From an uncultured Faecalibacterium sp. (lineage in GTDB: Bacteria > Bacillota > Clostridia > Oscillospirales > Ruminococcaceae), in NCBI GenBank assembly GCA_944386015.1, contig CALWZK010000004.1, positions 1 through 64,000 on the forward strand: a DNA stretch of 64,000 nt, written 5' to 3'. The position numbers and the translations under genes are program-made. The first letter of the stretch is position 1; every line of letters begins with the position of its first letter. This document shows, piece after piece, positions 45,212-54,137 of this stretch. Below the pieces are notes generated by a model that saw only the letters and a program-made list of their open reading frames with translations, made no database searches and had not been told where the DNA came from.

Positions 45212-46471
45212 TTATCCAAACAGATGGTCCAGGGCTTCCAGGGCCCGGCTCACCGCCTGGTCCAGGGTGCCGTCGTTGGGGATGATCGCGTCGGCTGCCT
45301 TCTCATAGAGGGGCCGGCGCTGGGCTTCCATGGCCCGCAGGGCCTCGGGGCTGGAGGACAGGGGGCGCCCGCCTCCCACCGTCAGGGCTTCCAGGGGCCG
45401 GTCGATGAACAGGATCACCCCGTTCTGCCGCAGGGCCCGCACATTTTGGGGGTCCTTGACGGTGCCGCCGCCGCAGGAAATCAGCAGCCGGCTTTCCTTG
45501 CCGAAGCGGGCGGCCTGGGCCGCCTCCCGGGCCCGGAAGCCCGCCTCCCCCTCAGCTTCAAAAATCTCAGGAATGCTGCAGCCGGCGGCCTTGACGATCT
45601 CGTCGTCCAGGTCCACAAAGGTGCGGCCCAGCTTTTGGGCCAGGGCCCGGCCCAGGGTGGTTTTGCCGCTGGAGGGCATCCCCATCAGGGAGACATTCAA
45701 AATCTCGCCCCGCAGGGAGGCGGTGGTGCGGCGGATGGCCCCGGCCCGGTCGGCAAAGGGGGTATCCAGGAAATATTCCGCCGCATAGACCGCCTGGGCC
45801 ACCAGCATTTCCAGACCGCAGGCCGTCACCGGCACCCCGGCTTCCTCGGCCCGCAGCAAAATCTCGGTGCGGACAGGGTTATACACCACGTCCACCACCG
45901 CTTCCAGCCCCGGCATGGCGGCCACATCCAGCAGGCAGGTGCCTACGTTGGGGTACATCCCCGCCGGGGTGGTGTTCACCACAATCTGGGCCCCCGACCG
46001 GGCGGCCTCCTCATAGGACAGCTCTCCTTTGGCGGGGTCGGGGCGGCGGCTCACGGTCAGGACCCGGGCCGCGCCCTGGTCCCGGGCCACGGCGGCGGCG
46101 GTGTTGTGGGTGCCGCCGGTGCCCAGAATCGCCACCGTCCGGCCTGCAAAGTCCACCCCGCGGCTCTTGCACAGCCAGGCAAAGCCCATATAGTCGGTGT
46201 TGTAGCCGTAGAGTTTGCCCTCCCGCTGGACCACCGTGTTGACGGCGCCGATGGCAGCGGCTTTGGGATCGATTTCATCGCAGTATTCCATCACCAGCCG
46301 CTTGTAGGGGATGGTGACGTTGATGGCCTTGAAGGCCCGTTCTTCCAGAAAGGCCCGGGCCTCGGCCTCGGTGGGCAGGGGGTGCAGCTCGTAGTGATAG
46401 CCGCACAGCTGCTCATGGATGATTTTGGAGTAAGAGTGCCCCAGCTTGGAGCCGATCAGACCATATTCCAT
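45212..46471 (-). CDS. Bifunctional shikimate dehydrogenase / shikimate kinase
   Basis: 419 aa fusion. Residues about 1-250 are AroE (YGLIGSKLGHSYSKIIHE, NVTIPYKRLVMEY, GAVNTVV, VAILGTGGTHNTAAAVA), residues about 258-419 are shikimate kinase AroK (VSLMGMPSSGKTTLGRALAQKLG P-loop, FVDLDDEIVKAAGCSIPEIF, ISCGGGTVKDPQN). It reduces dehydroshikimate and phosphorylates the product, two successive steps in one chain. In most bacteria these are separate genes. It starts 2 nt after aroC. Confidence 0.95.
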   Translation of the reverse strand: MEYGLIGSKLGHSYSKIIHEQLCGYHYELHPLPTEAEARAFLEERAFKAINVTIPYKRLVMEYCDEIDPKAAAIGAVNTVVQREGKLYGYNTDYMGFAWLCKSRGVDFAGRTVAILGTGGTHNTAAAVARDQGAARVLTVSRRPDPAKGELSYEEAARSGAQIVVNTTPAGMYPNVGTCLLDVAAMPGLEAVVDVVYNPVRTEILLRAEEAGVPVTACGLEMLVAQAVYAAEYFLDTPFADRAGAIRRTTASLRGEILNVSLMGMPSSGKTTLGRALAQKLGRTFVDLDDEIVKAAGCSIPEIFEAEGEAGFRAREAAQAARFGKESRLLISCGGGTVKDPQNVRALRQNGVILFIDRPLEALTVGGGRPLSSSPEALRAMEAQRRPLYEKAADAIIPNDGTLDQAVSRALEALDHLFG

Positions 46472-46472
46472 T

Positions 46473-47618
46473 TCAGCAGCCCTCCCCGGTGCGGAAGGAT
46501 TCCGGCCGCACCATCCAGGTTTCTCCGTAGCGGGCGGTCAGCAGATCCCCGATGGCCACCGCTGCGGCGCAGGTCTGGACCACCGCCGCCCGGGGCACAA
46601 TGCAGGGGTCGTGGCGGCCCTTGATGGACAGCAGGGCATTTTCCCCGGCGGTATAATCCACCGTCCGCTGTTCCTTGTAAATGCTGGGGGTGGGCTTGAC
46701 CACCGTGCGGAACACCACCGGCATCCCGTTGGTCAGCCCGCCGTTGATGCCGGCGTTCCGGTTGGTTTCGGTGACGATGCGGCCGTCCTCCACCCGGAAG
46801 GGGTCGTTGGCCTGGCTGCCCCGGAGGGCCGCAAAGCCGAAGCCCTCCCCGAACTCGATGCCCTTCACAGCCGGCACCGAAAAGGCCATGTGGGCCAGCA
46901 GGCTCTCCACACTGTCAAAGAAGGGTTCGCCTACCCCGGCAGGCAGACCCAGGATGGCAGTTTCCAGCAGGCCGCCCACGCTGTCCCCCTCGGAACCGGC
47001 GGCCCGGATGGCCGCCTGCATGGGTTCTTCCACCGCGGCGTCCACCAGGGCAAAGCCGGCGGTTTTCTGCCCCAGGGCATCGGCCTGGGCCGCCAGGGCC
47101 CTGGGGTCATCCCGGGCAAAGGGGGTGTCGCTGATGCCGGCGCACTGGGCGATGTGGGTCACAATCCGGACCCCGGCCCGCTCCAGGGCCCCCAGCACAA
47201 TGCCGCCCCCTGCCACCAGGCCGGCGGTGATCCGGCCCGAGAAGTGGCCGCCGCCCCGGGCATCCTGAAAGCCCCGGTAGCGGGCGTAGGCGGTGTAATC
47301 CGCGTGGCCCGGCCGCAGCAGGGCAGCGGTGGCAGCGTAATCTTTGCTGCGGGTGTTCTGGTTTTCGATCATCAGGGCGATGGGGGTGCCGGTGGTGCGG
47401 CCCTGGACCACCCCCGACAGGATGCGGATCTGGTCCGCCTCCACCCGGGCGGTGGACAGGCCGTCCCCCCGGGCCCGGCGCTTGTCCATCAGGGCCGCCA
47501 GGGCCTGGTCATCCACCGGCACGCCGGCGGCCATCCCGTCCAGCACAGCCCCCACCGCTGCGCCGTGGCTTTCGCCGAAAATGGTGAGGCTCAAGCTGGA
47601 GCCAAAGGTGTTTTTCAT
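46473..47618 (-). CDS. aroC: Chorismate synthase
   Basis: 381 aa. FMN-dependent anti-elimination of EPSP to chorismate. Signature regions: FGESHGAAVGAVLDGMAAG, RRARGDGLSTARVEADQIRILSGVVQGRTTGTPIAL, ARGGGHFSGRITAG and GIEFGEGF. Within the aro operon with 3 nt to aroB. Confidence 0.97.
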   Translation of the reverse strand: MKNTFGSSLSLTIFGESHGAAVGAVLDGMAAGVPVDDQALAALMDKRRARGDGLSTARVEADQIRILSGVVQGRTTGTPIALMIENQNTRSKDYAATAALLRPGHADYTAYARYRGFQDARGGGHFSGRITAGLVAGGGIVLGALERAGVRIVTHIAQCAGISDTPFARDDPRALAAQADALGQKTAGFALVDAAVEEPMQAAIRAAGSEGDSVGGLLETAILGLPAGVGEPFFDSVESLLAHMAFSVPAVKGIEFGEGFGFAALRGSQANDPFRVEDGRIVTETNRNAGINGGLTNGMPVVFRTVVKPTPSIYKEQRTVDYTAGENALLSIKGRHDPCIVPRAAVVQTCAAAVAIGDLLTARYGETWMVRPESFRTGEGC

Positions 47619-47621
47619 CCC

Positions 47622-48668
47622 TCAGTCCTCCAGCCCCAGCAGGGTGCGCAGGCTCTCCACCGGCACCGTCTCGGCCCGCCAGCAGCCCAGACCCGGCACC
47701 TTGATGATGGTGATCTGGCTTCCCTGGGCCTTTTTGTCGTGGATCATCTCGGCGTAGACCTTTTCCTTGTCAAAGCCGGTGCGGGTGGGCAGGCCCAGCC
47801 GCCGGTACACCGCCCGGGTCCGCTTGCGGAGGGCGTTGCTCTCGATCATGGGCAGCATGCCCAGGGCCACGCACTCCCCGTGGAACAGGCCGGTGGTGCG
47901 GCGGCCCTTGATGCCCTTCACCGCCTCGATGCCGTGGCCGATGGTATGGCCGAAATTGAGGGCCCGCCGGGCGCCGTGCTCGGTCTCGTCCTGCTCCACA
48001 ATGCTCTTTTTGAATTTCAGGCTGCGGTAGATGATGGTGTCGATGTCCTTGTCCACATCCCCGTTTTCAAAGATGCCGAACAGCTCGGGATCGGCCAGCA
48101 GGCCCGCCTTGATTGCCTCGGCCAGGCCGTTGATGTAGTGGCGCCGGGGCAGGGTGGCCAGGGTGTCGGCGTCCACCACCACCAGTTTGGGCTGCCAGAA
48201 GGCCCCCACGATGTTCTTGGTGTCCCCCAGGTCCACGGCGGTCTTGCCGCCGATGGAGGAATCAATCATGGACAGGGTGGTGGTGGGGCAGTTGATGAAG
48301 TCGATGCCCCGCATATAGACCGCCGCCGCAAAACCGGCCAGGTCACCCACCACGCCGCCGCCCACGGCGATCACCAGGTCCCCCCGGCCCATGTTGAAGT
48401 GCAGCATCTGGGTCAGCACCGATTCCAGGGTCTTGAGGCTCTTGCTGGCCTCCCCCTGGGGGACGGTGATGATGGTGGACTCGCGGCACTGGTCCGCCAC
48501 CTGGCGGGCGTAGAGGGGCGGGACCCCGCTGTCGGTGACCACCGCCACCCGGCGGTTCAGGTTGGCGAACTGGTACAGGTTCTGCAGGGCCCCCCGCCGC
48601 AGGATGATCTCATAGCTGCGGGCCCCCAGGTTCATGGTCAGCTTGGTGCCAAGAAAAGCTTCACTCAT
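47622..48668 (-). CDS. aroB: 3-dehydroquinate synthase
   Basis: 348 aa. NAD/metal-dependent ring closure of DAHP. VVTDSGVPPLYARQV, GGGVVGDLAGFAAAVYMRGI, PTTTLSMIDSSIGGKTAVDL and HGECVALGM (metal His) mark the family. The ATG overlaps the pheA stop (ATGA). Confidence 0.97.
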   Translation of the reverse strand: MSEAFLGTKLTMNLGARSYEIILRRGALQNLYQFANLNRRVAVVTDSGVPPLYARQVADQCRESTIITVPQGEASKSLKTLESVLTQMLHFNMGRGDLVIAVGGGVVGDLAGFAAAVYMRGIDFINCPTTTLSMIDSSIGGKTAVDLGDTKNIVGAFWQPKLVVVDADTLATLPRRHYINGLAEAIKAGLLADPELFGIFENGDVDKDIDTIIYRSLKFKKSIVEQDETEHGARRALNFGHTIGHGIEAVKGIKGRRTTGLFHGECVALGMLPMIESNALRKRTRAVYRRLGLPTRTGFDKEKVYAEMIHDKKAQGSQITIIKVPGLGCWRAETVPVESLRTLLGLED

Positions 48669-49735
48669 TTTGTATACACTCCTAAAATACGCACGGTCCG
48701 GCAGGTGGCGTCCAGATCCCGCAGCAGAGCCTCGCTCTCGGCTTCGGAGGGGTCGCCCACCAGCTCGGCATAAAAATAATATTCAAAGGGCATGTGGGGC
48801 ATGGGCCGGCTCTTGATGGATTCCATATTGAAGCCGGAAGCGCCGATCTTCTGGATCACCGCCGCCAGTTTGCCGGGCTTGTTGTCCACCGTGAACAGCA
48901 GGGAGAACCGGTTGCCCCTGGTGGGCTTTTCCCGGCTGATGACAATGAACCGGGTGGTGTTGTCCCCGTCGGTGTTGATGTCGGGCACCAGCACCTCCAG
49001 GCCGTAGAGGTCGGCGGTTTCCCGGCTGGCGATGGCGGCCTTGGAGGGGTCGCCGCTCTCGGCCACATACTTGGCGGCCATGGCGGTGTTGCCCACGGCG
49101 GTATAGGGCAGGCCCATCTGTTTTAAGAAGGTTTCGCTCTGGGAGATGGCCTGCTGATGGCTGTAGACGTGGCGGATCTGGGGCAGGGTGGTGCCGGGCA
49201 GCACCAGCAGGTTCTGCCGCACCGGCAGGTCGTACACCTGCACCACCCACAGTTCGGGGTGGCGGTAGCACAGATCCAGCACCGCCGACACATCCCCGGC
49301 GTGGCTGTTTTCAAAGGGCACCACGCCCCGGGCAGCGTCCCCCGCCGACACCTTGGCAAACACTTCGTCCCAGGTGGGGCAGCTGATGGCCTCGGCGTGG
49401 GGGAACAGGTTCCGCAGGGCGATGTGGGCAAAAGCCCCCTCCACCCCCTGGTAGGCCACCCGGTTCTGCCCCAGCAGCAGCGCCTCATACTGGCGGGCCA
49501 CCGCCATCCGGTTCCGCACATGGTCCAGATAATAGGGCCGCAGGGCCGGGTCCTGGATCCGCTGGGCCGCTTTGGCCAGCACCAGCTCCTCCCGGGCCGG
49601 GTCATGAATGGGCAGGCCGTGGGCCTTTTTGTACCGGGCCACCTGCATCACAGCCTGCATCCGCCGCTCAAACAGGGCGGCCAGCTGGGCGTCCACCTCG
49701 TCGATTTCCCGGCGCGCCTGTTCCAGCTCGTCCAT
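48665..49735 (-). CDS. pheA: Bifunctional chorismate mutase / prephenate dehydratase
   Basis: 356 aa. AroQ-type chorismate mutase (about 1-85: IDEVDAQLAALFERRMQAV), prephenate dehydratase (about 90-265: AYQGVEGAFAHIAL, VVPFENSHAGDV, catalytic Thr in NTTRFIVIS) and a C-terminal ACT domain (about 275-350: NKPGKLAAVIQKI, with the ESIKSRP variant of the ESRP Phe-binding motif). Makes phenylpyruvate and is probably feedback inhibited by Phe. First gene of the operon. Confidence 0.96.
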   Translation of the reverse strand: MDELEQARREIDEVDAQLAALFERRMQAVMQVARYKKAHGLPIHDPAREELVLAKAAQRIQDPALRPYYLDHVRNRMAVARQYEALLLGQNRVAYQGVEGAFAHIALRNLFPHAEAISCPTWDEVFAKVSAGDAARGVVPFENSHAGDVSAVLDLCYRHPELWVVQVYDLPVRQNLLVLPGTTLPQIRHVYSHQQAISQSETFLKQMGLPYTAVGNTAMAAKYVAESGDPSKAAIASRETADLYGLEVLVPDINTDGDNTTRFIVISREKPTRGNRFSLLFTVDNKPGKLAAVIQKIGASGFNMESIKSRPMPHMPFEYYFYAELVGDPSEAESEALLRDLDATCRTVRILGVYTK

Positions 49736-49796
49736 CGCGGTTCACTCCCTTCTTGTATTGAATGATTCCTTTTCTGTTTTCTGGCGTGATAATATC

Positions 49797-49825
49797 AGTA
49801 TACCATAAAGGGTACAGGGAGACAA
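49797..49825 (-). promoter_or_regulatory. Promoter of the aromatic amino-acid operon
   Basis: Minus strand TTGTCT (49825-49820), 17-nt spacer, TATACT (49802-49797); leader of about 55 nt, too short for a T-box, so no tRNA-sensing leader is seen. Confidence 0.65.
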
Positions 49826-49884
49826 TCACGGGAGAGGCAGTTTTCAGGCCGGTTTCAGGCCCAAAATCCGGGAAAATTCACAAC

Positions 49885-49919
49885 AAAAAACACCCTGTAC
49901 GCTGTAGGCGTACAGGGTG
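49885..49919 (-). terminator. Terminator after plsC and the 60-aa gene
   Basis: 12-bp stem CACCCTGTACGC (49891-49902) with GCGTACAGGGTG (49908-49919); A-run 49885-49890 gives T6 on the minus strand. Confidence 0.92.
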
Positions 49920-49925
49920 CGGCGG

Positions 49926-50108
49926 TCAGGGTTTGGGCTGGTTTTTCCCCCGCAGCTGCTCAAAGGAGCGGGCTTTGGTGTAGCAGGGGCCGTAGGGATT
50001 GTCCAGGTCGGCGGGACGGGGGGCCTTTGGCTCCGGCCGGGCAGGGGAAAGGGGCTTTTTCCACCGGCGGACCAGCCGCAGCCGGCGCCGGCTCCAGCAG
50101 TTTGCCAT
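49926..50108 (-). CDS. Short basic protein downstream of plsC, unknown function
   Basis: 60 aa, starting 5 nt after the plsC stop and ending right at the operon terminator, which supports translation by coupling although no ribosome site is seen. N-terminal half is Arg/Trp/Lys-rich (RRRLRLVRRWKKP), the end is DNPYGPCYTKARSFEQLRG. No family recognised; could be spurious. Confidence 0.45.
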   Translation of the reverse strand: MANCWSRRRLRLVRRWKKPLSPARPEPKAPRPADLDNPYGPCYTKARSFEQLRGKNQPKP

Positions 50109-50113
50109 GGGGG

Positions 50114-50872
50114 TTACAGGATGGTCTGGTCCAGCCGGGTGAGGGCGGCCAGGATGTTCTGGCGCACCGCCTCGGGCAGCTGGGTCTGCTCGTCCTTCTT
50201 CATGCCGGCGGTCTGGATGGCCGGCAGGATGGTGACCCGGACGTTCCCCGGGTGGACGATGTTGCCCCGGCCCTCAAACAGGGCCCGGGCCCCCGAGATG
50301 GCCACCGGCACCACCGGGACGCCGGTCTTGATGGCGATGCGGAAAGCGCCGGCCTTGAACTCGCCCACGCCCCCCTCTTCGCCCTTGTAGCGGGTGCCTT
50401 CGGGGAAGATGGTGAAGCTGTCCCCCGCCTTGACCACGGCGGCGGCGTCCTTCAATGCCTGGAGGGAACCCCGGATGTCATCCCGCTTGACGTAGACGCA
50501 GCCCAGCAGGTTCATCCACCGGCTCAGCAGGGGGATGTTGGCCAGCTCTTCCTTGGCCAGGATGCCGTGGGGCCGGTCCAGGGCCGCCAGCATGATGGGG
50601 ATGTCATAGTAGCTGCGGTGGTTGCCCACAAACACCACCGGCCCCGAGGCGGGGATGTTCTGGACACCCTCCACCGTCATCCGGACGCCGGACACTTTCA
50701 GCAGCCCCCGGCACCACCGGGGAATCTGGTAATTTATAATCTGGCGCACCGTTTCCAGATCGCCGGCGGCCTTGGCTTTTTCGGCCCGGCGCAGAGTTCC
50801 ATAGCGCAGCAGCATATAGCCAAACATGTACACATACATTGCGATGGTGCGCAGGATATACAGGATCTGCAA
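50114..50872 (-). CDS. plsC: 1-acyl-sn-glycerol-3-phosphate acyltransferase
   Basis: 252 aa from a TTG start with GGAGG about 8 nt upstream. N-terminal membrane segment, then the acyltransferase motifs: VFVGNHRSYYDIP (H-x4-D type catalytic block), FTIFPEGTRYKGEE and VPVVPVAISG. Adds the second acyl chain to make phosphatidic acid at the inner membrane face. Confidence 0.92.
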   Translation of the reverse strand: MQILYILRTIAMYVYMFGYMLLRYGTLRRAEKAKAAGDLETVRQIINYQIPRWCRGLLKVSGVRMTVEGVQNIPASGPVVFVGNHRSYYDIPIMLAALDRPHGILAKEELANIPLLSRWMNLLGCVYVKRDDIRGSLQALKDAAAVVKAGDSFTIFPEGTRYKGEEGGVGEFKAGAFRIAIKTGVPVVPVAISGARALFEGRGNIVHPGNVRVTILPAIQTAGMKKDEQTQLPEAVRQNILAALTRLDQTIL

Positions 50873-50991
50873 ATCGTTTTCCTCCCGTTGGTTTGATGAT
50901 ATGTTTCTTTATTTCTTTTGTATTGTAACACAGTTTGGTGCAAAATGGGAGATGAAAACGCTTTTTTTATAAAACCATTCCCCCCAAAGGC

Positions 50992-51020
50992 TTGCAAAAT
51001 CCTCCAAATACAGGTATTAT
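50992..51020 (+). promoter_or_regulatory. Promoter of the YesL-type gene
   Basis: TTGCAA at 50992-50997, 17-nt spacer, TATTAT at 51015-51020; leader about 65 nt. Confidence 0.6.
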
Positions 51021-51093
51021 GTAAGATACATACAGGAATTCAAGGGGGAGGACTGGGCGTTTTGTACAGACTCCCCAGAGAGGGACGACGCAC

Positions 51094-51930
51094 ATGGGAC
51101 TGTTTCCGTTTGGCAAAGACTACAGCAAAGAGGGTCCCGGGGTGGAAAAGGACACCCCCCGCAAGACCGGCATCCCCCGGTTTTTTGAGGTGGTGGGCCG
51201 GGATCTCACCGGGATGTTTCTGGCCAATTTCTTCACCTGCCTCAGCGCCCTGCCTGCCATCTGCCTGGTGACGGTGGGGCTTCTGGGCCGCAGCCTGGTG
51301 GTGATGCTGGCGGGCGCCGTGATCGGCGGCGCCATCGCCGGGCCTTTCCTGGCGGGGACCTATGATACCGTCCTCCGGGCCCTGCGGGACGAGCCCGGCT
51401 ACTGGTGGGCCACCTACCGCCGGGCCTTCCGCCAGAACTGGAAAAGCAGCATCCTCCCCGGCATCCTCTACACCCTGGTGGTTACCTTCCAGATTTATAT
51501 CCTCTATTTCTGCTTTTCCACCGCAGCCCAGGGGGGCAGCGTGGGCACCGGCATGTGGGTGGCTGCCATCCTGAATCTGCTGGTGTTCCACATGCTGTTC
51601 ACCTACATGTGGCCCCAGGTGGTGCTGCTGAAGCAGCCCTTCCACCAGACCCTGGCCAACAGCCTGCTGTGCATGCTGGGGTTTTTGCCCCATGCCCTGG
51701 CAGCCTCGGTGATCCAGATTGTATTCTGGGGCATCGTGATCCTCACCATGCCCCTGGGGGTCATCCTGATGGTGCTGCTGGGGTTCTGGTTCGCCAGCGA
51801 GATCTGCTGCCAGATGATCGCCGGGGATCTGGAGCAGGTATTCCATGTGGAGGCGCAGATCCGCGCCCAGAAAGACGCTGAACTGGCCCGGGCCCTCGCA
51901 GAGGAGGACCAGGACAGCCCCGGCGAGTGA
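51094..51930 (+). CDS. YesL-family (DUF624) membrane protein
   Basis: 278 aa with about five to six membrane helices. RFFEVVGRDLTGMFLANFFTCLSALPAICLV and GAVIGGAIAGPFLAGTYDTVLRALRDEPGYWWATYRRAFRQNWK are typical of the family, often found near carbohydrate transporters; function unknown. Hydrophilic ends; the C-terminus is acidic. The next gene starts 15 nt after its stop, suggesting a two-gene operon. Confidence 0.8.
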   Translation: MGLFPFGKDYSKEGPGVEKDTPRKTGIPRFFEVVGRDLTGMFLANFFTCLSALPAICLVTVGLLGRSLVVMLAGAVIGGAIAGPFLAGTYDTVLRALRDEPGYWWATYRRAFRQNWKSSILPGILYTLVVTFQIYILYFCFSTAAQGGSVGTGMWVAAILNLLVFHMLFTYMWPQVVLLKQPFHQTLANSLLCMLGFLPHALAASVIQIVFWGIVILTMPLGVILMVLLGFWFASEICCQMIAGDLEQVFHVEAQIRAQKDAELARALAEEDQDSPGE

Positions 51931-51945
51931 GGGGGAAGGCCCGGA

Positions 51946-53268
51946 ATGGAACAAAAAAACAATCTGATCCTGCAGGGCACCGAGACCTTTTCCCGGGGGG
52001 CGCTGGACAATGTGGCCCTGGAAAACGGCTGTCTGGTGCTGGACAGTTCGGCGGGGCGGTACCTGCCCTACGGCAGCTACACCTCCCCTGAGCTGGCCAT
52101 GCCTGCCTTCTGCAACCTGAACGTCAGCTGGAACGCCCTGGCCCCTGCCAACACCATGCTGGAAGTGCGGTGCCGGGTGTATGCCGGCGGGGACTGGACC
52201 AGCTGGATGAGCTTTGGCAAATGGGCCCCCGATTATCCCCGCCGCAGCGTCCACACCCAGACCGAGGACGGGCTGGTGTTCCTGCTGGGGGACACCGTCA
52301 CGGTGGCCGCCCCGGGGGGCGGCTCGGGGATCCAGCTCCAGGTCAACCTGTCCACCAATGACAACAAGATCACCCCGGCGGTGCGGCTGCTGGCCGCAGC
52401 GGTGCGGCCCCTGGCCTGGGACCGCCAGGACGGGGCGGTGGTGAACCACCGGCTCTACCTGCCGGAATACAGCCTGTCGGGCCGCGACCCCAGCTTTGGC
52501 CGGGAGATGGACCTCTCCCTGGTGATGGCCTCTCTGATGAACCGCTGGGGGGAGGATATCCTCCCCGAGGAGGTGGCCTACACCATGCTGGACTTCGCCA
52601 ACACCGGCGTCCACAACGCCGCCTATGCGGTGGCGGCAGCGGCCTGCTGCGGCTATCCCAGCTGGCAGGGCTGGCTGGATTTGAAAGAGCTGCGGGCCCA
52701 GATCCACGATGGCTGTTCGGTGGGTGTCGAGATGGAAACCCGTCTGGCGGGCCAGAAGGAGCCGGTGCGGGTCTGGATGGCCCTGCGGGGCTTTGGCCAC
52801 GACGACGAGGTGATGGCCAACTTTGTACTGCTCAACGACCCCACCGCCGACAGCGGCGCCGTGGCCCGCACCATGGCGGTGGCAGATTTCCAGCGGTATT
52901 TCACCGGCCGGGCCATTGTGCTGCGGCCCAAGCCCCGGACGGTGGACACCACCCGGCCCCGCCGCATCCGCTGCGGGTTCCAGCCCGCCGGGGGCGGGGA
53001 GTGGTTCTTCACCCGGAAAGGGGTGCGGGACCCTCTGCCCGAGGAGTTCAGCGGGTGGATCGCCTGCACCATCTATGACGGGGTGGCCCACGCCACCACC
53101 GCCAACAAGACCTTTCACCGGATGGAGCGCACCCCCGACGGCGGGGTGCGGTTCCCCGCCGACCTGGCCGGCGCCCAGGGGCGCTGCTGCCTCTATGCGG
53201 TGGACCAGACCGGCTCGATGCGGGTGGCAGAAGTGGTTTTGACCCCGCCGCCCCCCAGCGCCGGCTGA
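51946..53268 (+). CDS. Peptidase_C39-fold protein lacking the catalytic Cys
   Basis: 440 aa, no signal peptide. Residues about 1-160 are beta-rich and end before RLYLPEYSLSGRD. Residues about 170-320 follow the C39-like (papain-fold) plan: the helix that normally carries Cys reads GREMDLSLVMASLMNRWGED with Asp/Leu in place of the Cys, then LPEEVAYTMLDFANTGVHNAAYAVAAAACCGYPSW, and FGHDDEVMANFVLLNDPT at the His/Asp end. The C-terminal about 110 residues are a further beta domain. Probably a binding protein or pseudo-enzyme. It follows the YesL-type gene by 15 nt. Confidence 0.7.
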   Translation: MEQKNNLILQGTETFSRGALDNVALENGCLVLDSSAGRYLPYGSYTSPELAMPAFCNLNVSWNALAPANTMLEVRCRVYAGGDWTSWMSFGKWAPDYPRRSVHTQTEDGLVFLLGDTVTVAAPGGGSGIQLQVNLSTNDNKITPAVRLLAAAVRPLAWDRQDGAVVNHRLYLPEYSLSGRDPSFGREMDLSLVMASLMNRWGEDILPEEVAYTMLDFANTGVHNAAYAVAAAACCGYPSWQGWLDLKELRAQIHDGCSVGVEMETRLAGQKEPVRVWMALRGFGHDDEVMANFVLLNDPTADSGAVARTMAVADFQRYFTGRAIVLRPKPRTVDTTRPRRIRCGFQPAGGGEWFFTRKGVRDPLPEEFSGWIACTIYDGVAHATTANKTFHRMERTPDGGVRFPADLAGAQGRCCLYAVDQTGSMRVAEVVLTPPPPSAG

Positions 53269-53391
53269 ACCCAGCACCACAGCAGCCAGGCCAGTGGGCC
53301 CGGCCGCTTCAAAGTATCAGGAAACGCTGTCCCCCCTGCGGCCCTGCGGCCGCGGCAGGGCGGCGGGCCTTATCAGACAGGAGGAACGATT

Positions 53392-53997
53392 ATGGCAAAA
53401 ACGATCATCACTTTGAGCCGTGAATACTGCACCGGCGGGCGTTATATTGCCCAGAGCGTGGCCGACGCACTGGGCATCAAGCTCTACGACAAAGAGCTGA
53501 TCACCATGGCGGCCCGGGATTCCGGCCTGTCCGAGGAGGCTGTGGCCGCCAGCGAAAAGCGCCACACCCACAGCCTGCTGTACAGCCTGTATACCATGGG
53601 CACCGACCTGCCCCTGAGCGACCAGGTCTTCATCCTCCAGAGCCGGATCATCAAGAAGCTGGCCGAGGAAGGCCCCTGCGTCATCCTGGGCCGCTGCGCT
53701 GACTATGTGCTGCGGGAGCGCACCGATGTGCTCCACGTTTTTGTCCATGCGCCGGTGGAGTGGCGCCGCGAGTACGCCAAGAGCAACCCCATCGTCAAGG
53801 CCACCACCGAGAAGGGCATCCGGGACGAGATCGACAAGACCGACCGCCAGCGCGCCGCCTATTACAACTACTACACCCAGAACCGCTGGGGCGATGTCCA
53901 CAACTATGACCTGAGCGTCAACGCTGCCCTGGGCAAGGACGTCTGCGTCCAGATGATTCTGGCTGCAGTGGAAGCCAAGGAGAAGCAGCTGGGCTGA
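53392..53997 (+). CDS. Cytidylate kinase-like protein (PF13189 family)
   Basis: 201 aa. Opens IITLSREYCTGGRYIAQSVADALGIKLYDKELI, the pattern of the cytidylate-kinase-2 family, in which the P-loop is the GTGGR-like segment; later GPCVILGRCADYVL and RAAYYNYYTQNRWGDVHNYDLSVN. It probably phosphorylates a nucleotide or small molecule; it is not the canonical Cmk. GGAGG lies before the ATG. Confidence 0.88.
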   Translation: MAKTIITLSREYCTGGRYIAQSVADALGIKLYDKELITMAARDSGLSEEAVAASEKRHTHSLLYSLYTMGTDLPLSDQVFILQSRIIKKLAEEGPCVILGRCADYVLRERTDVLHVFVHAPVEWRREYAKSNPIVKATTEKGIRDEIDKTDRQRAAYYNYYTQNRWGDVHNYDLSVNAALGKDVCVQMILAAVEAKEKQLG

Positions 53998-54137
53998 CGC
54001 CGGGCTGTCTGTACTTTGGGCAGGATGCGGGGGCATTCTGCCCATCTTTTATGCGCGGCTTTGCAGCGCAGGAAGGGAAAAGCCGCCCCCGGGTGGAATA
54101 CTGAACAAGGGCGCTGCCCCCAAGGAGGCATCCGACT

